In this document: positions 8,401 to 16,623 of the stretch, one piece after another
How the letters are laid out: each line of letters starts with the position of its first letter
Numbering within the stretch: position 1 is the first letter of the stretch
Source: CAZHLD01 sp964533185
GTDB lineage: Bacteria > Acidobacteriota > Terriglobia > Acidiferrales > UBA7541
Assembly (NCBI GenBank): GCA_964533185.1
Contig: CAZHLD010000006.1
Span: forward strand, 1-64,000
Direction: 5' to 3'
DNA: 64,000 nt
Notes under the pieces: generated by a model
Seen by the model: only the letters and a program-made list of their open reading frames with translations
Told to the model about the DNA's origin: nothing
Databases searched by the model: none
Program-made: the position numbers and the translations under genes

Positions 8401-9240
8401 TTGAACCTCGGCGATCTCGAATTCCACATCCTCACCGACGGCTACTTCCGTCTCGACGGCGGGGCCATGTTCGGCGTCATCCCTCGTCCTCTCTGGGAGC
8501 GCGTCCTGCCTCCCGACGACCGCAACCGCGTCCGCCTCTCGATGAACTCTCTCCTCATCCGCTCAGCAGGGAAGTGGATCCTCGTCGAGACCGGCGCTGG
8601 CGACAAATGGGACGCCAAGCGCCGCGACATCTTCGGCTTCGAAGGCCACCCTCGCCTCCCCGACCAGCTTCGCGCCCGCGGCGTCGCCCCCGAGCAGATC
8701 GATCTCGTCATCAACACTCATCTCCACTTCGACCACTGCGGCTGGAACACCCAAATGGTGGGCGAGAGGGCCGTCCCCACTTTTCCTAATGCCCGCTACG
8801 TCGTCCAGCAGGGCGAGCTCGACCACGCCAGGCGTCCCACCGAGCGCGACCGCGCCAGCTACGTCTCCGACAATTTCCTCCCTATCGAAAAATCCGGCCA
8901 GTGGTGGCTCCTCGAAGGCGACCGCGAAGTCGCCCCCGGCGTCGAGCTGATTCGCGCCCCCGGCCACACCGGCGACATGCTGTGCGTGCGCCTCTCCGGC
9001 GGCGGCAAGACCGCCTTTTTCTTCGCCGACCTCGTGCCCACCACCGCCCATCTCCCGCTTCCCTGGATCATGGCTTATGATCTTTTTCCGATGACCACGC
9101 TCGAAAACAAAAAGAAATGGATTCCCGAGGTCGCCCGGCACGGCTGGCTGGCCCTGTTTGGCCACGACCCCGTCGTCAAGGCCGCCTATCTCCGCGAACG
9201 CGATGGCCACTATGTCCCCGACCCCATCCCCATCGACTGA
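8401..9240 (+). CDS. MBL-fold metallohydrolase
   Basis: A 279-residue metallo-beta-lactamase-fold hydrolase. The dinuclear metal motif HLHFDH is at residues 107-112. Later ligands are in RAPGHTGD and FFFADLVP, and the terminal His is in FGHDP. The overall layout resembles the lactonase-like and arylsulfatase-like MBL groups, but the substrate is not predictable. The frame is open far upstream (8080), but that part overlaps meaB and repeat DNA. TTG 8401 gives MNLGDLEFHILTDG, with AAGGG about eight bases upstream. No signal peptide, so cytoplasmic. Confidence 0.85.
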   Translation: MNLGDLEFHILTDGYFRLDGGAMFGVIPRPLWERVLPPDDRNRVRLSMNSLLIRSAGKWILVETGAGDKWDAKRRDIFGFEGHPRLPDQLRARGVAPEQIDLVINTHLHFDHCGWNTQMVGERAVPTFPNARYVVQQGELDHARRPTERDRASYVSDNFLPIEKSGQWWLLEGDREVAPGVELIRAPGHTGDMLCVRLSGGGKTAFFFADLVPTTAHLPLPWIMAYDLFPMTTLENKKKWIPEVARHGWLALFGHDPVVKAAYLRERDGHYVPDPIPID

Positions 9241-9243
9241 GTG

Positions 9244-9270
9244 GGACAGGCTTCAGCCTGTCCTCTTTTC
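9244..9270 (+). terminator. Hairpin repeat with T-rich tail after the MBL gene
   Basis: Perfect 8-bp stem GGACAGGC/GCCTGTCC (9244-9251/9256-9263) with loop TTCA, then TCTTTTCTTCTTT. This is terminator-like and belongs to the hairpin family seen about ten times in the window. The rest of the gap to 9382 holds a second GGCACTGGCA-type hairpin. Confidence 0.45.
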
Positions 9271-9382
9271 TTCTTTGCTTCTTCTCCCGTGGCACTGGCA
9301 CTCTAGCCTGTGCCCTCTTGTGTCTTTGCTTTTGACTGTCAACTGTTAGATGTCAACTTCGCTCTAGTGAGGAAACCTCTCC

Positions 9383-10282
9383 ATGCCTAGGTCCACCAAA
9401 CGCGCAGCTCCTCCTCAAATCGGCGTCATCGGCGGCTCCGGCCTCTACCACATGCCCGGCCTCTCCGCCACCCGCGAACTCCGCGTCAAAACGCCCTTCG
9501 GCCCGCCCTCGGATGCCCTGGTCGTCGGCACGCTCGAAGGCCGCCGGGTCGCATTTCTCTCCCGCCACGGCCGCGGACATCGCCTCCTCCCCTCCGAAAT
9601 CAACTACCGCGCCAACATCTACGCCATGAAGCTCCTCGGCGTCGAGCGCATCATCTCCGTCAGCGCCGTCGGCTCGCTCAAAGAAGACCTCGCCCCCATG
9701 GACTTCGTCCTCCCCGACCAATTCTTCGACCGCACCTATCGCCGCATCGCCACCTTTTTCGGCAATGGCCTTGTCGCTCACGTCAGCTTCGATCGGCCCG
9801 TCTGCCCACAGCTCGCCGCCGTTGTTGGCGATGCCTGCGACCACGCCAGCGTCCGCGTTCACCGCGGCGGCACATACATCTGCATGGAGGGCCCGCAGTT
9901 TTCGACGCTCGCAGAAGCCCACGTCCACCGCCAGCTTCGCTTCGACGTCATCGGCATGACCAACGCCACCGAAGCCAAACTCGCTCGCGAAGCCGAAATC
10001 TGCTACGTCACCCTGGCCATGGTCACCGACTACGACTGCTGGCATCCCGGCCACGACGCCGTCTCCTTCGAACAAATCATCGGCTATCTCACCCGCAATA
10101 CCGACAACGCGCACAACGTCCTCCGCCACGTCGTCCGCTCCATGCCCGACGCGCGCACCTGCAAGTGCGGCTCGGCGCTGGCCCACGCGATTGTCACTGA
10201 CCGCGCCGCCATCCCTGCCGCGGCAAAGAAGCGCCTCGCCGCCATCATCGGCAAATACCTCGCCCCGAAAGGGAAGAAGTAA
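9383..10282 (+). CDS. mtnP: S-methyl-5'-thioadenosine phosphorylase (MTAP/PNP family)
   Basis: A 299-residue nucleoside phosphorylase of the MTAP subgroup, which splits methylthioadenosine into adenine and methylthioribose-1-phosphate. IGVIGGSGLYHMPG starts the fold. LSRHGRGHRLLPSEINYRAN is the phosphate-site segment, MEGPQFSTLAE contacts the ribose, and GMTNATEAKLARE plus TDYDCWHP form the base-specific site; the Asp in the last favours 6-aminopurines. The length is typical. It overlaps the next gene by one base (TAATG), so the two are surely co-translated. Confidence 0.92.
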   Translation: MPRSTKRAAPPQIGVIGGSGLYHMPGLSATRELRVKTPFGPPSDALVVGTLEGRRVAFLSRHGRGHRLLPSEINYRANIYAMKLLGVERIISVSAVGSLKEDLAPMDFVLPDQFFDRTYRRIATFFGNGLVAHVSFDRPVCPQLAAVVGDACDHASVRVHRGGTYICMEGPQFSTLAEAHVHRQLRFDVIGMTNATEAKLAREAEICYVTLAMVTDYDCWHPGHDAVSFEQIIGYLTRNTDNAHNVLRHVVRSMPDARTCKCGSALAHAIVTDRAAIPAAAKKRLAAIIGKYLAPKGKK

Positions 10283-11190
10283 TGCCGCTCCTCGTCGTCG
10301 GTTCCGTCGCATTCGACGCCCTTGAAACGCCCTCGGGCAAAGTGGACCGCACCCTCGGCGGCGCCGCCACCTACTTCGCCGTCGCCGCCAGCTTTTTCAC
10401 TCCCGTCAATCTGGTCGGCGTTGTCGGCGACGACTTCACTCCGCGCGACGCCTCCATCTTCCGCGGCCGCCGCATTGACACGCGCGGCCTCGAACACGCC
10501 CCCGGCAAAACTTTCTTCTGGGCCGGCCGCTACGCCGAAAATCTCAACGATCGCATCACTCTGGCCACCGACCTCAACGTCTTCGCCTCCTTTAATCCCC
10601 GCCTCCCCGAGCCCTACCGCAACTCCCGCTACATCTTCCTTGCCAATATCCACCCCGACCTCCAGCGTTCCGTCCTCCAGCAAATCCGCGTCCGCCCCAA
10701 AATCGTCGCACTCGACACCATGAACTACTGGATCGAGCGCACTCCTGCCGAGCTCCGCGAAACGTTGCGCCACACGCAAATCCTCATGATCAACGACGCC
10801 GAAACCCGCCAGCTCTCCAGCGAATACAATCTCCTCCGCGCCGCCCGCCACATCTTTCGCCTCGGCCCGCGCACCCTGGTCATCAAGCGCGGCGAACACG
10901 GTGCCCTGCTCGTTCACGGCGGTTCTGTTTTCTCCGTCCCCGCTTTTCCGCTCGAAGAAGTCCACGACCCCACCGGCGCCGGCGACAGCTTTGCCGGCGG
11001 CTTTATGGGTTATCTCGCCGGCGTCGGCCGCGTCAACAGCGACACCCTCCGCCGCGCCATGGTTTACGGCTCCGTGCTGGGCAGCTTCGCCGTCGAACGC
11101 TTCGGACTCGACCGCCTCCGCCGCCTCACCCGCCGCGAAATCTCCGCCCGCGCTCGTCTCTTCCACCGCCTCACCCACTTCCGCCTCTAG
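10282..11190 (+). CDS. PfkB-family carbohydrate/nucleoside kinase
   Basis: A 302-residue ribokinase-like kinase. It has the N-terminal GGAATYFAVAA motif and the C-terminal DPTGAGDSFAGGF motif, with catalytic base D235. Its start overlaps the mtnP stop by one base, which implies a linked substrate. Candidates are the adenosine or methylthioribose produced in methylthioadenosine salvage, but no residue I can see decides this. A standard MtnK would be of another fold. The stop TAG runs directly into a GGGACAGGCG hairpin (11193-11212). Confidence 0.85.
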   Translation: MPLLVVGSVAFDALETPSGKVDRTLGGAATYFAVAASFFTPVNLVGVVGDDFTPRDASIFRGRRIDTRGLEHAPGKTFFWAGRYAENLNDRITLATDLNVFASFNPRLPEPYRNSRYIFLANIHPDLQRSVLQQIRVRPKIVALDTMNYWIERTPAELRETLRHTQILMINDAETRQLSSEYNLLRAARHIFRLGPRTLVIKRGEHGALLVHGGSVFSVPAFPLEEVHDPTGAGDSFAGGFMGYLAGVGRVNSDTLRRAMVYGSVLGSFAVERFGLDRLRRLTRREISARARLFHRLTHFRL

Positions 11191-11475
11191 TGGGACAGGC
11201 GTCAGCCTGTCCTCTTTCATCGGTGGCGCGGGAATCCCTGCCCGCGTTCTCCGTATCGCTGGCGGCCCGCCGGCTCTTCTGCGCGGGACAGGCACTCCTG
11301 CGTGTCCCGCGCAGAGTCTGATGTCATCGCGAGCCCGCCGTGGCGGGCGAGGAATCTGTTTTTCTCCCTCCCTCTCCCTCAACTCTCAACTCTGAACATC
11401 CCGTTGCTTCTTCACTGACAACTGAAAACTGACAACTGATAACTTCTTCCCCCTGCTTTATACTCTCACTTCTTC
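11191..11475. repeat. Repeat mosaic before ldcA
   Basis: Hairpin GGACAGGC/GCCTGTCC (11193-11212), several GGCGCGGGAATCCCTGCCC-type hairpins, and a fixed-end palindrome (about 11322-11360). Then come CTCAACT and TGACAAC/TGAAAAC heptads (about 11377-11443). No gene. Confidence 0.65.
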
Positions 11476-12411
11476 ATGCCAAAGCCCCTCAAACCTCCCG
11501 CGCTCCTCCCCGGCTCGGAACTCGCCGTTGTTTCTCCCTCCAGCCCCGCCGAGCCCAACCACATCGCCCGCGGCCTCGCCGAGCTCAAGCGTCTCGGCTA
11601 CAAACCCCGCACGCCCGCATCGCTCACGCCCGACTTGTTTTTCTCCGCCACCGTTTCGCAGCGTGCCGATGATCTTCTCGCCGCTCTCTCCGATCCTCAT
11701 CTCCGCGCCGTCATCTGCACGCGCGGCGGCTACGGCAGCGCCACGCTCCTCGAGCGCATGAACGCGCACCCGCCCGCCGCGCCGCGCATCCTTCTCGGCT
11801 ATAGCGACGTCACCGCGCTTCAGGTTTTTCTCTGGCAAAAGCTCGGCTGGGTTATGTTTTACGGACCCATGGTCGCTGCTGGTTTCGACGCCGGCCCCGG
11901 CGCCCCCTCCGGCTACGATCTTGCCTCCTTCCAGCGCGCCCTCACCGAGACTAACTCCGGATGGCACCTCGAACTCTTCGGCGAGGCGCTCGTTACCGGC
12001 AGCGCCGAAGGCACTCTTCTCGGCGGCTGCCTCACTCTCGTTCAGTCCACGCTCGCCACTCCCTGGGAGCTCGACACGCGCGACTCCATCCTCGTCCTCG
12101 AAGACGTCTCTCTCAGACCCTACCAGCTCGACCGTCTCCTTCTCCACCTCAAGCAGGCTGGTAAATTCAAAGACGTCCGCGGCATCATTCTCGGCGATTT
12201 CCCCGACTCGGCTCCGCCCGTCCCTGGCAGCCCGACTGTTGCCGACGTCGCGCGCCGCGTCTTGGGCGACCTCGGCGTACCCGTCGTCTTTGGCGCGCCA
12301 ATCGGCCACACCGCGCGTCCCCTGCTTACTCTGCCGCTCGGTGTCCGCGCCCGCCTCACCGCCTTCGGCCCCGGCCTTCTCGACATCCTCGAACCCGCGG
12401 TGGCTCCGTGA
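11476..12411 (+). CDS. ldcA: LD-carboxypeptidase (peptidase family S66)
   Basis: A 311-residue serine peptidase that trims the terminal D-Ala from murein tetrapeptides during peptidoglycan recycling. The catalytic triad can be placed at S110 (GYSDVTAL), E209 (LEDVSLRPYQ) and H278 (IGHTARP). The spacing of 99 and 69 residues is close to the 102 and 68 known for Pseudomonas LdcA (S115, E217, H285). No signal peptide, consistent with a cytoplasmic recycling enzyme. It sits just upstream of mpl, which uses the tripeptide made by LdcA, so the pair forms a recycling unit. Confidence 0.92.
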   Translation: MPKPLKPPALLPGSELAVVSPSSPAEPNHIARGLAELKRLGYKPRTPASLTPDLFFSATVSQRADDLLAALSDPHLRAVICTRGGYGSATLLERMNAHPPAAPRILLGYSDVTALQVFLWQKLGWVMFYGPMVAAGFDAGPGAPSGYDLASFQRALTETNSGWHLELFGEALVTGSAEGTLLGGCLTLVQSTLATPWELDTRDSILVLEDVSLRPYQLDRLLLHLKQAGKFKDVRGIILGDFPDSAPPVPGSPTVADVARRVLGDLGVPVVFGAPIGHTARPLLTLPLGVRARLTAFGPGLLDILEPAVAP

Positions 12412-12523
12412 CATTCTTCTCTGCGTTTCCTCCGCGTCCGGCGCCTGCCCCGACCTGGTCGGGGCGTCTCTGCGCTATCTTTTTCTTTTATCAGTGTTCA
12501 TCAGTGTTCGTTTGTGTTCCAAA
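12412..12523. repeat. Tandem repeats between ldcA and mpl
   Basis: A CTCTGCG-type block with the nested CCCCGACC/GGTCGGGG palindrome (about 12419-12475). It is followed by three degenerate TCATCAGTGT units (about 12490-12520) that end three bases before the mpl ATG. Confidence 0.7.
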
Positions 12524-13957
12524 ATGACCATCCCATCCCACATCCACTTCATCGGCATCGCCGGCTCCGCCATGACTCCTCTCGTCGGCATGCTGCGCGA
12601 CCGCGGCCATCGCGTCACCGGCTCCGACTCCGGCGTCTACCCTCCCGCCTCCACTCTTCTCGACTCCTGGGGCATCTCCTGGCACGACGGCTTCTCGGCA
12701 GACCATCTCCACCCCGCCCCCGATCTGGTCATCGTCGGCAACGCCATCCCTCGCGGCAACCCCGAAGTCGAGCACGTCCTCGACCACAAAATCCCTTACC
12801 GCTCTCTTCCCGCCATCCTCGAAGAAATGTTCCTCCCCGGTCACAATTCCATTGTCGTCTCCGGCACGCACGGCAAGACCACCACAACTTCGCTCCTCGC
12901 CTGGCTCTTCGAAGTCGCTGGCCGCCGACCCAGTTTCCTTGTCGGCGGCGTCGCTGAAAATTTCGGCCGCAGCTATCAACTCGCCGGCGGCCCCGATTTC
13001 ATCCTCGAAGGCGATGAATACGACTCCGCCTATTTCGACAAGGGCCCCAAATTCCTCCACTACCATCCCGATTACCTCATCATCACCTCTATCGAATTCG
13101 ACCACGCCGACATTTATCCCGATTTCGATAGTGTCGCCCTCCAGTTTCGCCGCCTGGTCAACCTTGTTCCGCGCCGCGGCCTCATCGTCGCCTGGGGTGA
13201 ATCTCCCGCCGTCCGTGACGCCGTCGCCAGGGCCTTCTGTCCTGTTGAAACCTACGGCCTCAGTGGCGACACCGACTGGCTCGCGGGCGACCTCGAGTTC
13301 ACCGAAGGCTTCACCTGTTTCCGCGCCGCACGCCGCGGCGTCGAAATCGCCCGCGTCCGCATGCCCCTCGCCGGCCGCTTCAACGTGCTCAACGCTTTGG
13401 GGGCTATCGCCATCGCGCACGCTAACGGCATCGAATACGCTGCCATCGAGCAGGCATTGGAAACGTTCCTCGGCGTCCGTCGCCGCCTGGAAGTCAAAGG
13501 CGAAGTTGATGGCGTCCTCATCGTGGACGACTTTGCCCACCATCCCACCGCCATTCGCGAAACCCTCGACGCCGCCCGCGCCCGCTGGCCCAGCCGACGC
13601 CTCTGGGCCGCCGTCGAACCCCGCTCCAACACCATGCGCCGCAAAATCTTCGAAGACGTCTTGCCCGGAGCCCTCGCCGTCGCCGATGCTATCGTCCTCG
13701 GCCCGGTCCATCGTCCGCACCTTCTCTCCGACGACCAGCGCCTCTCTCCCGACCGCGTCGTCGAAAATCTTCACCACCTCGGCCGCCCCGCCGAAGCCTT
13801 TGCCTCCTCCGACGCCATCGCCGCGCACCTCGCCACCGAACTTCGCCCCGGCGATGTCGTCCTCGTCATGTCCAACGGCAGCTTCGACTCCCTCTGCTCG
13901 AAACTCCTCACCGCCCTCGAAGCCCGTTCATCTCAAGGGAAGGGAATTGCCCGATGA
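12524..13957 (+). CDS. mpl: UDP-N-acetylmuramate:L-alanyl-gamma-D-glutamyl-meso-DAP ligase
   Basis: A 477-residue Mur-ligase-family enzyme that attaches recycled murein tripeptide to UDP-MurNAc. The Rossmann-like N-terminus starts HIHFIGIAGSAMTPL. The ATP loop GTHGKTTTTS is at residues 114-123. LEGDEYDSAYFDKGPKFLHY is the Mpl-type central segment that separates it from MurC, and VDDFAHHPTAIRETL is the C-terminal ligase signature. The longer frame from 11921 overlaps ldcA out of frame and is rejected. The stop overlaps an ATG (ATGA at 13954-13957) of the next frame. A GGGAAGGGAA motif lies at 13937-13946, where it could also act as ribosome binding site for that ATG. Confidence 0.94.
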   Translation: MTIPSHIHFIGIAGSAMTPLVGMLRDRGHRVTGSDSGVYPPASTLLDSWGISWHDGFSADHLHPAPDLVIVGNAIPRGNPEVEHVLDHKIPYRSLPAILEEMFLPGHNSIVVSGTHGKTTTTSLLAWLFEVAGRRPSFLVGGVAENFGRSYQLAGGPDFILEGDEYDSAYFDKGPKFLHYHPDYLIITSIEFDHADIYPDFDSVALQFRRLVNLVPRRGLIVAWGESPAVRDAVARAFCPVETYGLSGDTDWLAGDLEFTEGFTCFRAARRGVEIARVRMPLAGRFNVLNALGAIAIAHANGIEYAAIEQALETFLGVRRRLEVKGEVDGVLIVDDFAHHPTAIRETLDAARARWPSRRLWAAVEPRSNTMRRKIFEDVLPGALAVADAIVLGPVHRPHLLSDDQRLSPDRVVENLHHLGRPAEAFASSDAIAAHLATELRPGDVVLVMSNGSFDSLCSKLLTALEARSSQGKGIAR

Positions 13958-16410
13958 TCCGAGGACTCGGGGATTTGTGTTCTTCCAACATGCCGACCAA
14001 CCTCGCGACTTGTCATTCCGAGTCCCGGCAAGAGCTTGCGCGGTTTCTGCGCCCCGGACGGGCTTGCGGGGCGATGCCGGGGCGGGGAATCCGCTTTTCT
14101 CTTCATGTAGCGCTGGGCTTCAGCCCAGCAACTGACTCATTCGCCGCCCATGCCCGTCGCCGCATCTCTTATCTGTGTTCATCTTTTGTTCCACGGGTTG
14201 GCCCCCGCCTGCTCGCAAAGAGCCGTCTTTTCTTTCTCTCTCGTTTCGCTCTTCATCTGTGTTCATCTGTGTTCCTTCTTATTTTGCTTTTCCCCTCCCG
14301 CACGCAGGCCACCATCCGCTACACCGTCAGCCTCGCCCAGCCCGAGCAGCATCTCTTCCGCGTCACGATGGTGGTCCCCGACGTCCGCGACTCCCTCACC
14401 GTTTCTCTTCCCGCCTGGAACGCGCTCTACCAGATCCGCGATTTCTCCCAACGCGTCCTCGACGTCCGCGCCGCCGACGGAAACGGCCGCCCCCTCCCTG
14501 TCTCCAAGCTCGATAAGCAAACCTGGCGCGTCTCCTCCACCGGCACAGTCACTCTCTACTACAGCATCTACTGGGACGAGCCCGGCCCCTTCGCCTCCCA
14601 GCTCAACCCCACCCACGCCTTTCTCAATCTCGCCATGGTTCTCTTCTACGTTCCTGACCGCCGCGCCGAAGACGTCGCCGTCGTCTTCGAAGACCTTCAG
14701 CCCTCGTGGCGCATCGCTGTCGCGCTCAAGCCCGCGACCGGCGCCGCATCGGTCATCTCGCCCTTCATCGCTCCCTCCTACGACGCCCTCGTGGACGCCC
14801 CCGTCGAAATCGGCCCCTTCGAAGAGTTTCGCCTCGCAGGCATCACTCCGCCCGTCCGCGTCGTCATTCACGGAGAAAACTACGACCGCTCGCAGCTCGA
14901 AGACTCTCTCCGCCGCATCGTCATCTACCAGACCGCCCTGATGGGTGGCGCGCCCTACGACGAATTTCTCTTCATCTACCACTACGGCCCGTCGTCCATC
15001 GTCGGTGGCGGCGGCATGGAGCACGCCAACTCCACCGCCATCTCCGCGTCCACCTTCCCCGGCGTCATCAACGTCGGTGCGCACGAGTTCTTCCATCTCT
15101 GGAACGTCAAGCGTATCCGCCCCCAATCGCTCGAGCCCGTGGACTACTCCCGCGAGCAGTACGCCCGCGCACTCTGGTTCGCCGAGGGCGTCACCTCCAC
15201 CTACGGCTCTTACACGCTCGTCCGCAGCGGCCTCTGGACCCCGCGCCAGTTCTACGACGATCTCGCCAACCAAATCACCACGCTCGAGTCCCGCCCTGCC
15301 CGCGCCTGGCAGAGTGTCGAGCAGTCCAGCCTCGACGCTTGGCTCGAGAAATATCCTCTATACGGCCGCACCGAATTCAGCATCTCCTACTACAACAAGG
15401 GCCAGCTCGTCGGCGTCCTGCTCGACATCCTCCTCCGCGATCAGACCGACAACCGCGCCTCGCTCGACGACGTCCTCCGCTACCTCAACGACAACTTCGC
15501 CCGCCACAACCGCCCCTACCGCGACTCCGACCTCCTCGCCGCCTCCCGCGCCGTCCTCCCGCGCGCCCTCCAGTTCCGCCCCGCCTCCGCTCAAGCGCCG
15601 GCGTCCCGCTGGTTCTTTTCTCTTTCCCTCCGCCCCGCCGCGGCCTTGGACCGCGACCACCTGCTCACCTCCCGCCCCGCCGCCTCGCTTCGCGCACATC
15701 CCTCGTTCGCCGCCGCATCCGCTTCTGCCGCTGCCTTTTCTGTTGCAGGGGCACGCTATGGCGGGCCCGTTCTTTCTTCCTCTTCTTCTCCGCATGTCGC
15801 GCTGGGCTTCAGCCCAGCATCCGCCTCTTTCGCCCCTCCCCCCGCCGCCTCCGCGATCCCCCTCTCCTCGCCACCAATTTCAATGGTTGTCATTCCGAGC
15901 CCCGGCTCGGCGGGGCGAGGAATCTGCTGTTCTCCTTCTCGGAGTACTGAGGTTGGTTTTGTAGCGCTGGGCTTCAGCCCAGCATCCCTCGCTTCCTCCG
16001 CTTCCGCTGTAGGTGCGTATGGCATTACGCCCATTGGTTCCGTCATCCTGAGGCCATCCGACGAGGATGGCCGAAGGATCTCAACGTCTACTGTCACCTC
16101 CAACGTCTCCTTTGCTTCTTCCTCCCTCCCTGCATACCCAATCTCGCAACTGTCCTTTGCCACCTCCCTCGTCGATCCCCCCGACACTCTCGACGAATTC
16201 TTCGCCCGCTACGTCTCCGGCACCTTACCACTCGACTACGACTTCTTCTTCTCCAAAGCCGGCCTGACTCTGAAATCCCGCCCTCGCAAACAGCCCAACT
16301 CCGCCTCGCCCCTGCTCTTCTACGAAATCGAAGAACTCCCCAATCCCACCGACAAGCAGCGCCGCATCCGCGACGCCCTCCTCCGCGGCACCACCGACCC
16401 TCCTCGCTAG
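13954..16410 (+). CDS. M61 glycyl-aminopeptidase with repeat-derived N-terminus and insertion
   Basis: An 818-codon frame encoding a family M61 metallopeptidase. The zinc motif HEFFH is at 377-381 and the third ligand E411 is in WFAEGVTSTYG. The YNKGQLVGVLLDILLRD and FFARYVSGTLPLDYD segments are also characteristic. Two parts are foreign to the family. The first roughly 110 codons are built from intergenic repeats, though they end in a plausible signal peptide (SSVFLLILLFPSRTQA). About 190 residues between DLLAASRAV (about 535-545) and DPPDTLDEFF (about 735) are read from repeat DNA. The usual C-terminal PDZ domain is absent. The true start may be ATG 13954, coupled to the mpl stop, or GTG 14269 inside a TCATCTGTGT unit, which would give a short signal peptide. 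Whether the enzyme still folds is open. Confidence 0.75.
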   Translation: MIRGLGDLCSSNMPTNLATCHSESRQELARFLRPGRACGAMPGRGIRFSLHVALGFSPATDSFAAHARRRISYLCSSFVPRVGPRLLAKSRLFFLSRFALHLCSSVFLLILLFPSRTQATIRYTVSLAQPEQHLFRVTMVVPDVRDSLTVSLPAWNALYQIRDFSQRVLDVRAADGNGRPLPVSKLDKQTWRVSSTGTVTLYYSIYWDEPGPFASQLNPTHAFLNLAMVLFYVPDRRAEDVAVVFEDLQPSWRIAVALKPATGAASVISPFIAPSYDALVDAPVEIGPFEEFRLAGITPPVRVVIHGENYDRSQLEDSLRRIVIYQTALMGGAPYDEFLFIYHYGPSSIVGGGGMEHANSTAISASTFPGVINVGAHEFFHLWNVKRIRPQSLEPVDYSREQYARALWFAEGVTSTYGSYTLVRSGLWTPRQFYDDLANQITTLESRPARAWQSVEQSSLDAWLEKYPLYGRTEFSISYYNKGQLVGVLLDILLRDQTDNRASLDDVLRYLNDNFARHNRPYRDSDLLAASRAVLPRALQFRPASAQAPASRWFFSLSLRPAAALDRDHLLTSRPAASLRAHPSFAAASASAAAFSVAGARYGGPVLSSSSSPHVALGFSPASASFAPPPAASAIPLSSPPISMVVIPSPGSAGRGICCSPSRSTEVGFVALGFSPASLASSASAVGAYGITPIGSVILRPSDEDGRRISTSTVTSNVSFASSSLPAYPISQLSFATSLVDPPDTLDEFFARYVSGTLPLDYDFFFSKAGLTLKSRPRKQPNSASPLLFYEIEELPNPTDKQRRIRDALLRGTTDPPR
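13995..14285 (+). repeat. Repeats forming the N-terminal codons of the M61 gene
   Basis: A fixed-end palindrome with long centre (about 14031-14100), a GCTGGGCT/AGCCCAGC hairpin (about 14111-14130) and TCATCTGTGT tandem units (about 14170-14190 and 14251-14274). All are read in the peptidase frame without a stop. The last units encode the hydrophobic core of the predicted signal peptide. Confidence 0.7.
15590..16150 (+). repeat. Repeat cluster inside the M61 coding frame
   Basis: Holds a GGGGCACGCTATGGCG hairpin (about 15749-15770) and GCTGGGCTTCAGCCCAGC hairpins (about 15799-15816 and 15965-15982). It also holds fixed-end palindromes (about 15890-15935 and 16041-16085) and other low-complexity C-rich DNA. 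No stop codon occurs in the peptidase frame across about 560 bases. Elsewhere in the window such a mixture occurs only between genes, except for the two short copies in hemW. Confidence 0.78.
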
Positions 16411-16623
16411 CGCCGGCTTTGGAGTGCGGCGGCTTGCCACCGCTTTCCGGTAGCGCCGGCATCCCTGCCGGCCAGGGCGCGGGGCAGAGCTCAGCAGTAC
16501 GGCCAGCTTCTCGTCGGCTCTTTTCTTCACTGCGTTCTCTGTGCCTCTGCGACCTCTGCGTTAAAACTTTTTCTTGTTCTCCTTCTCATCTTTCTTATTC
16601 TGTGTTCTGATTCTCCTCGCACC
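16411..16623. repeat. Repeat mosaic before plsC
   Basis: Hairpins of the GCCGGCATCCCTGCCGGC type (about 16455-16472) and a CTCTGCG tandem block (about 16533-16565) before the plsC ATG. No gene. Confidence 0.6.

Noticed and set aside
11921..12523. Coding extension of mpl back to 11921
   Set aside because: It overlaps ldcA in another frame and then passes through repeats. ATG 12524 begins the Mpl fold exactly.
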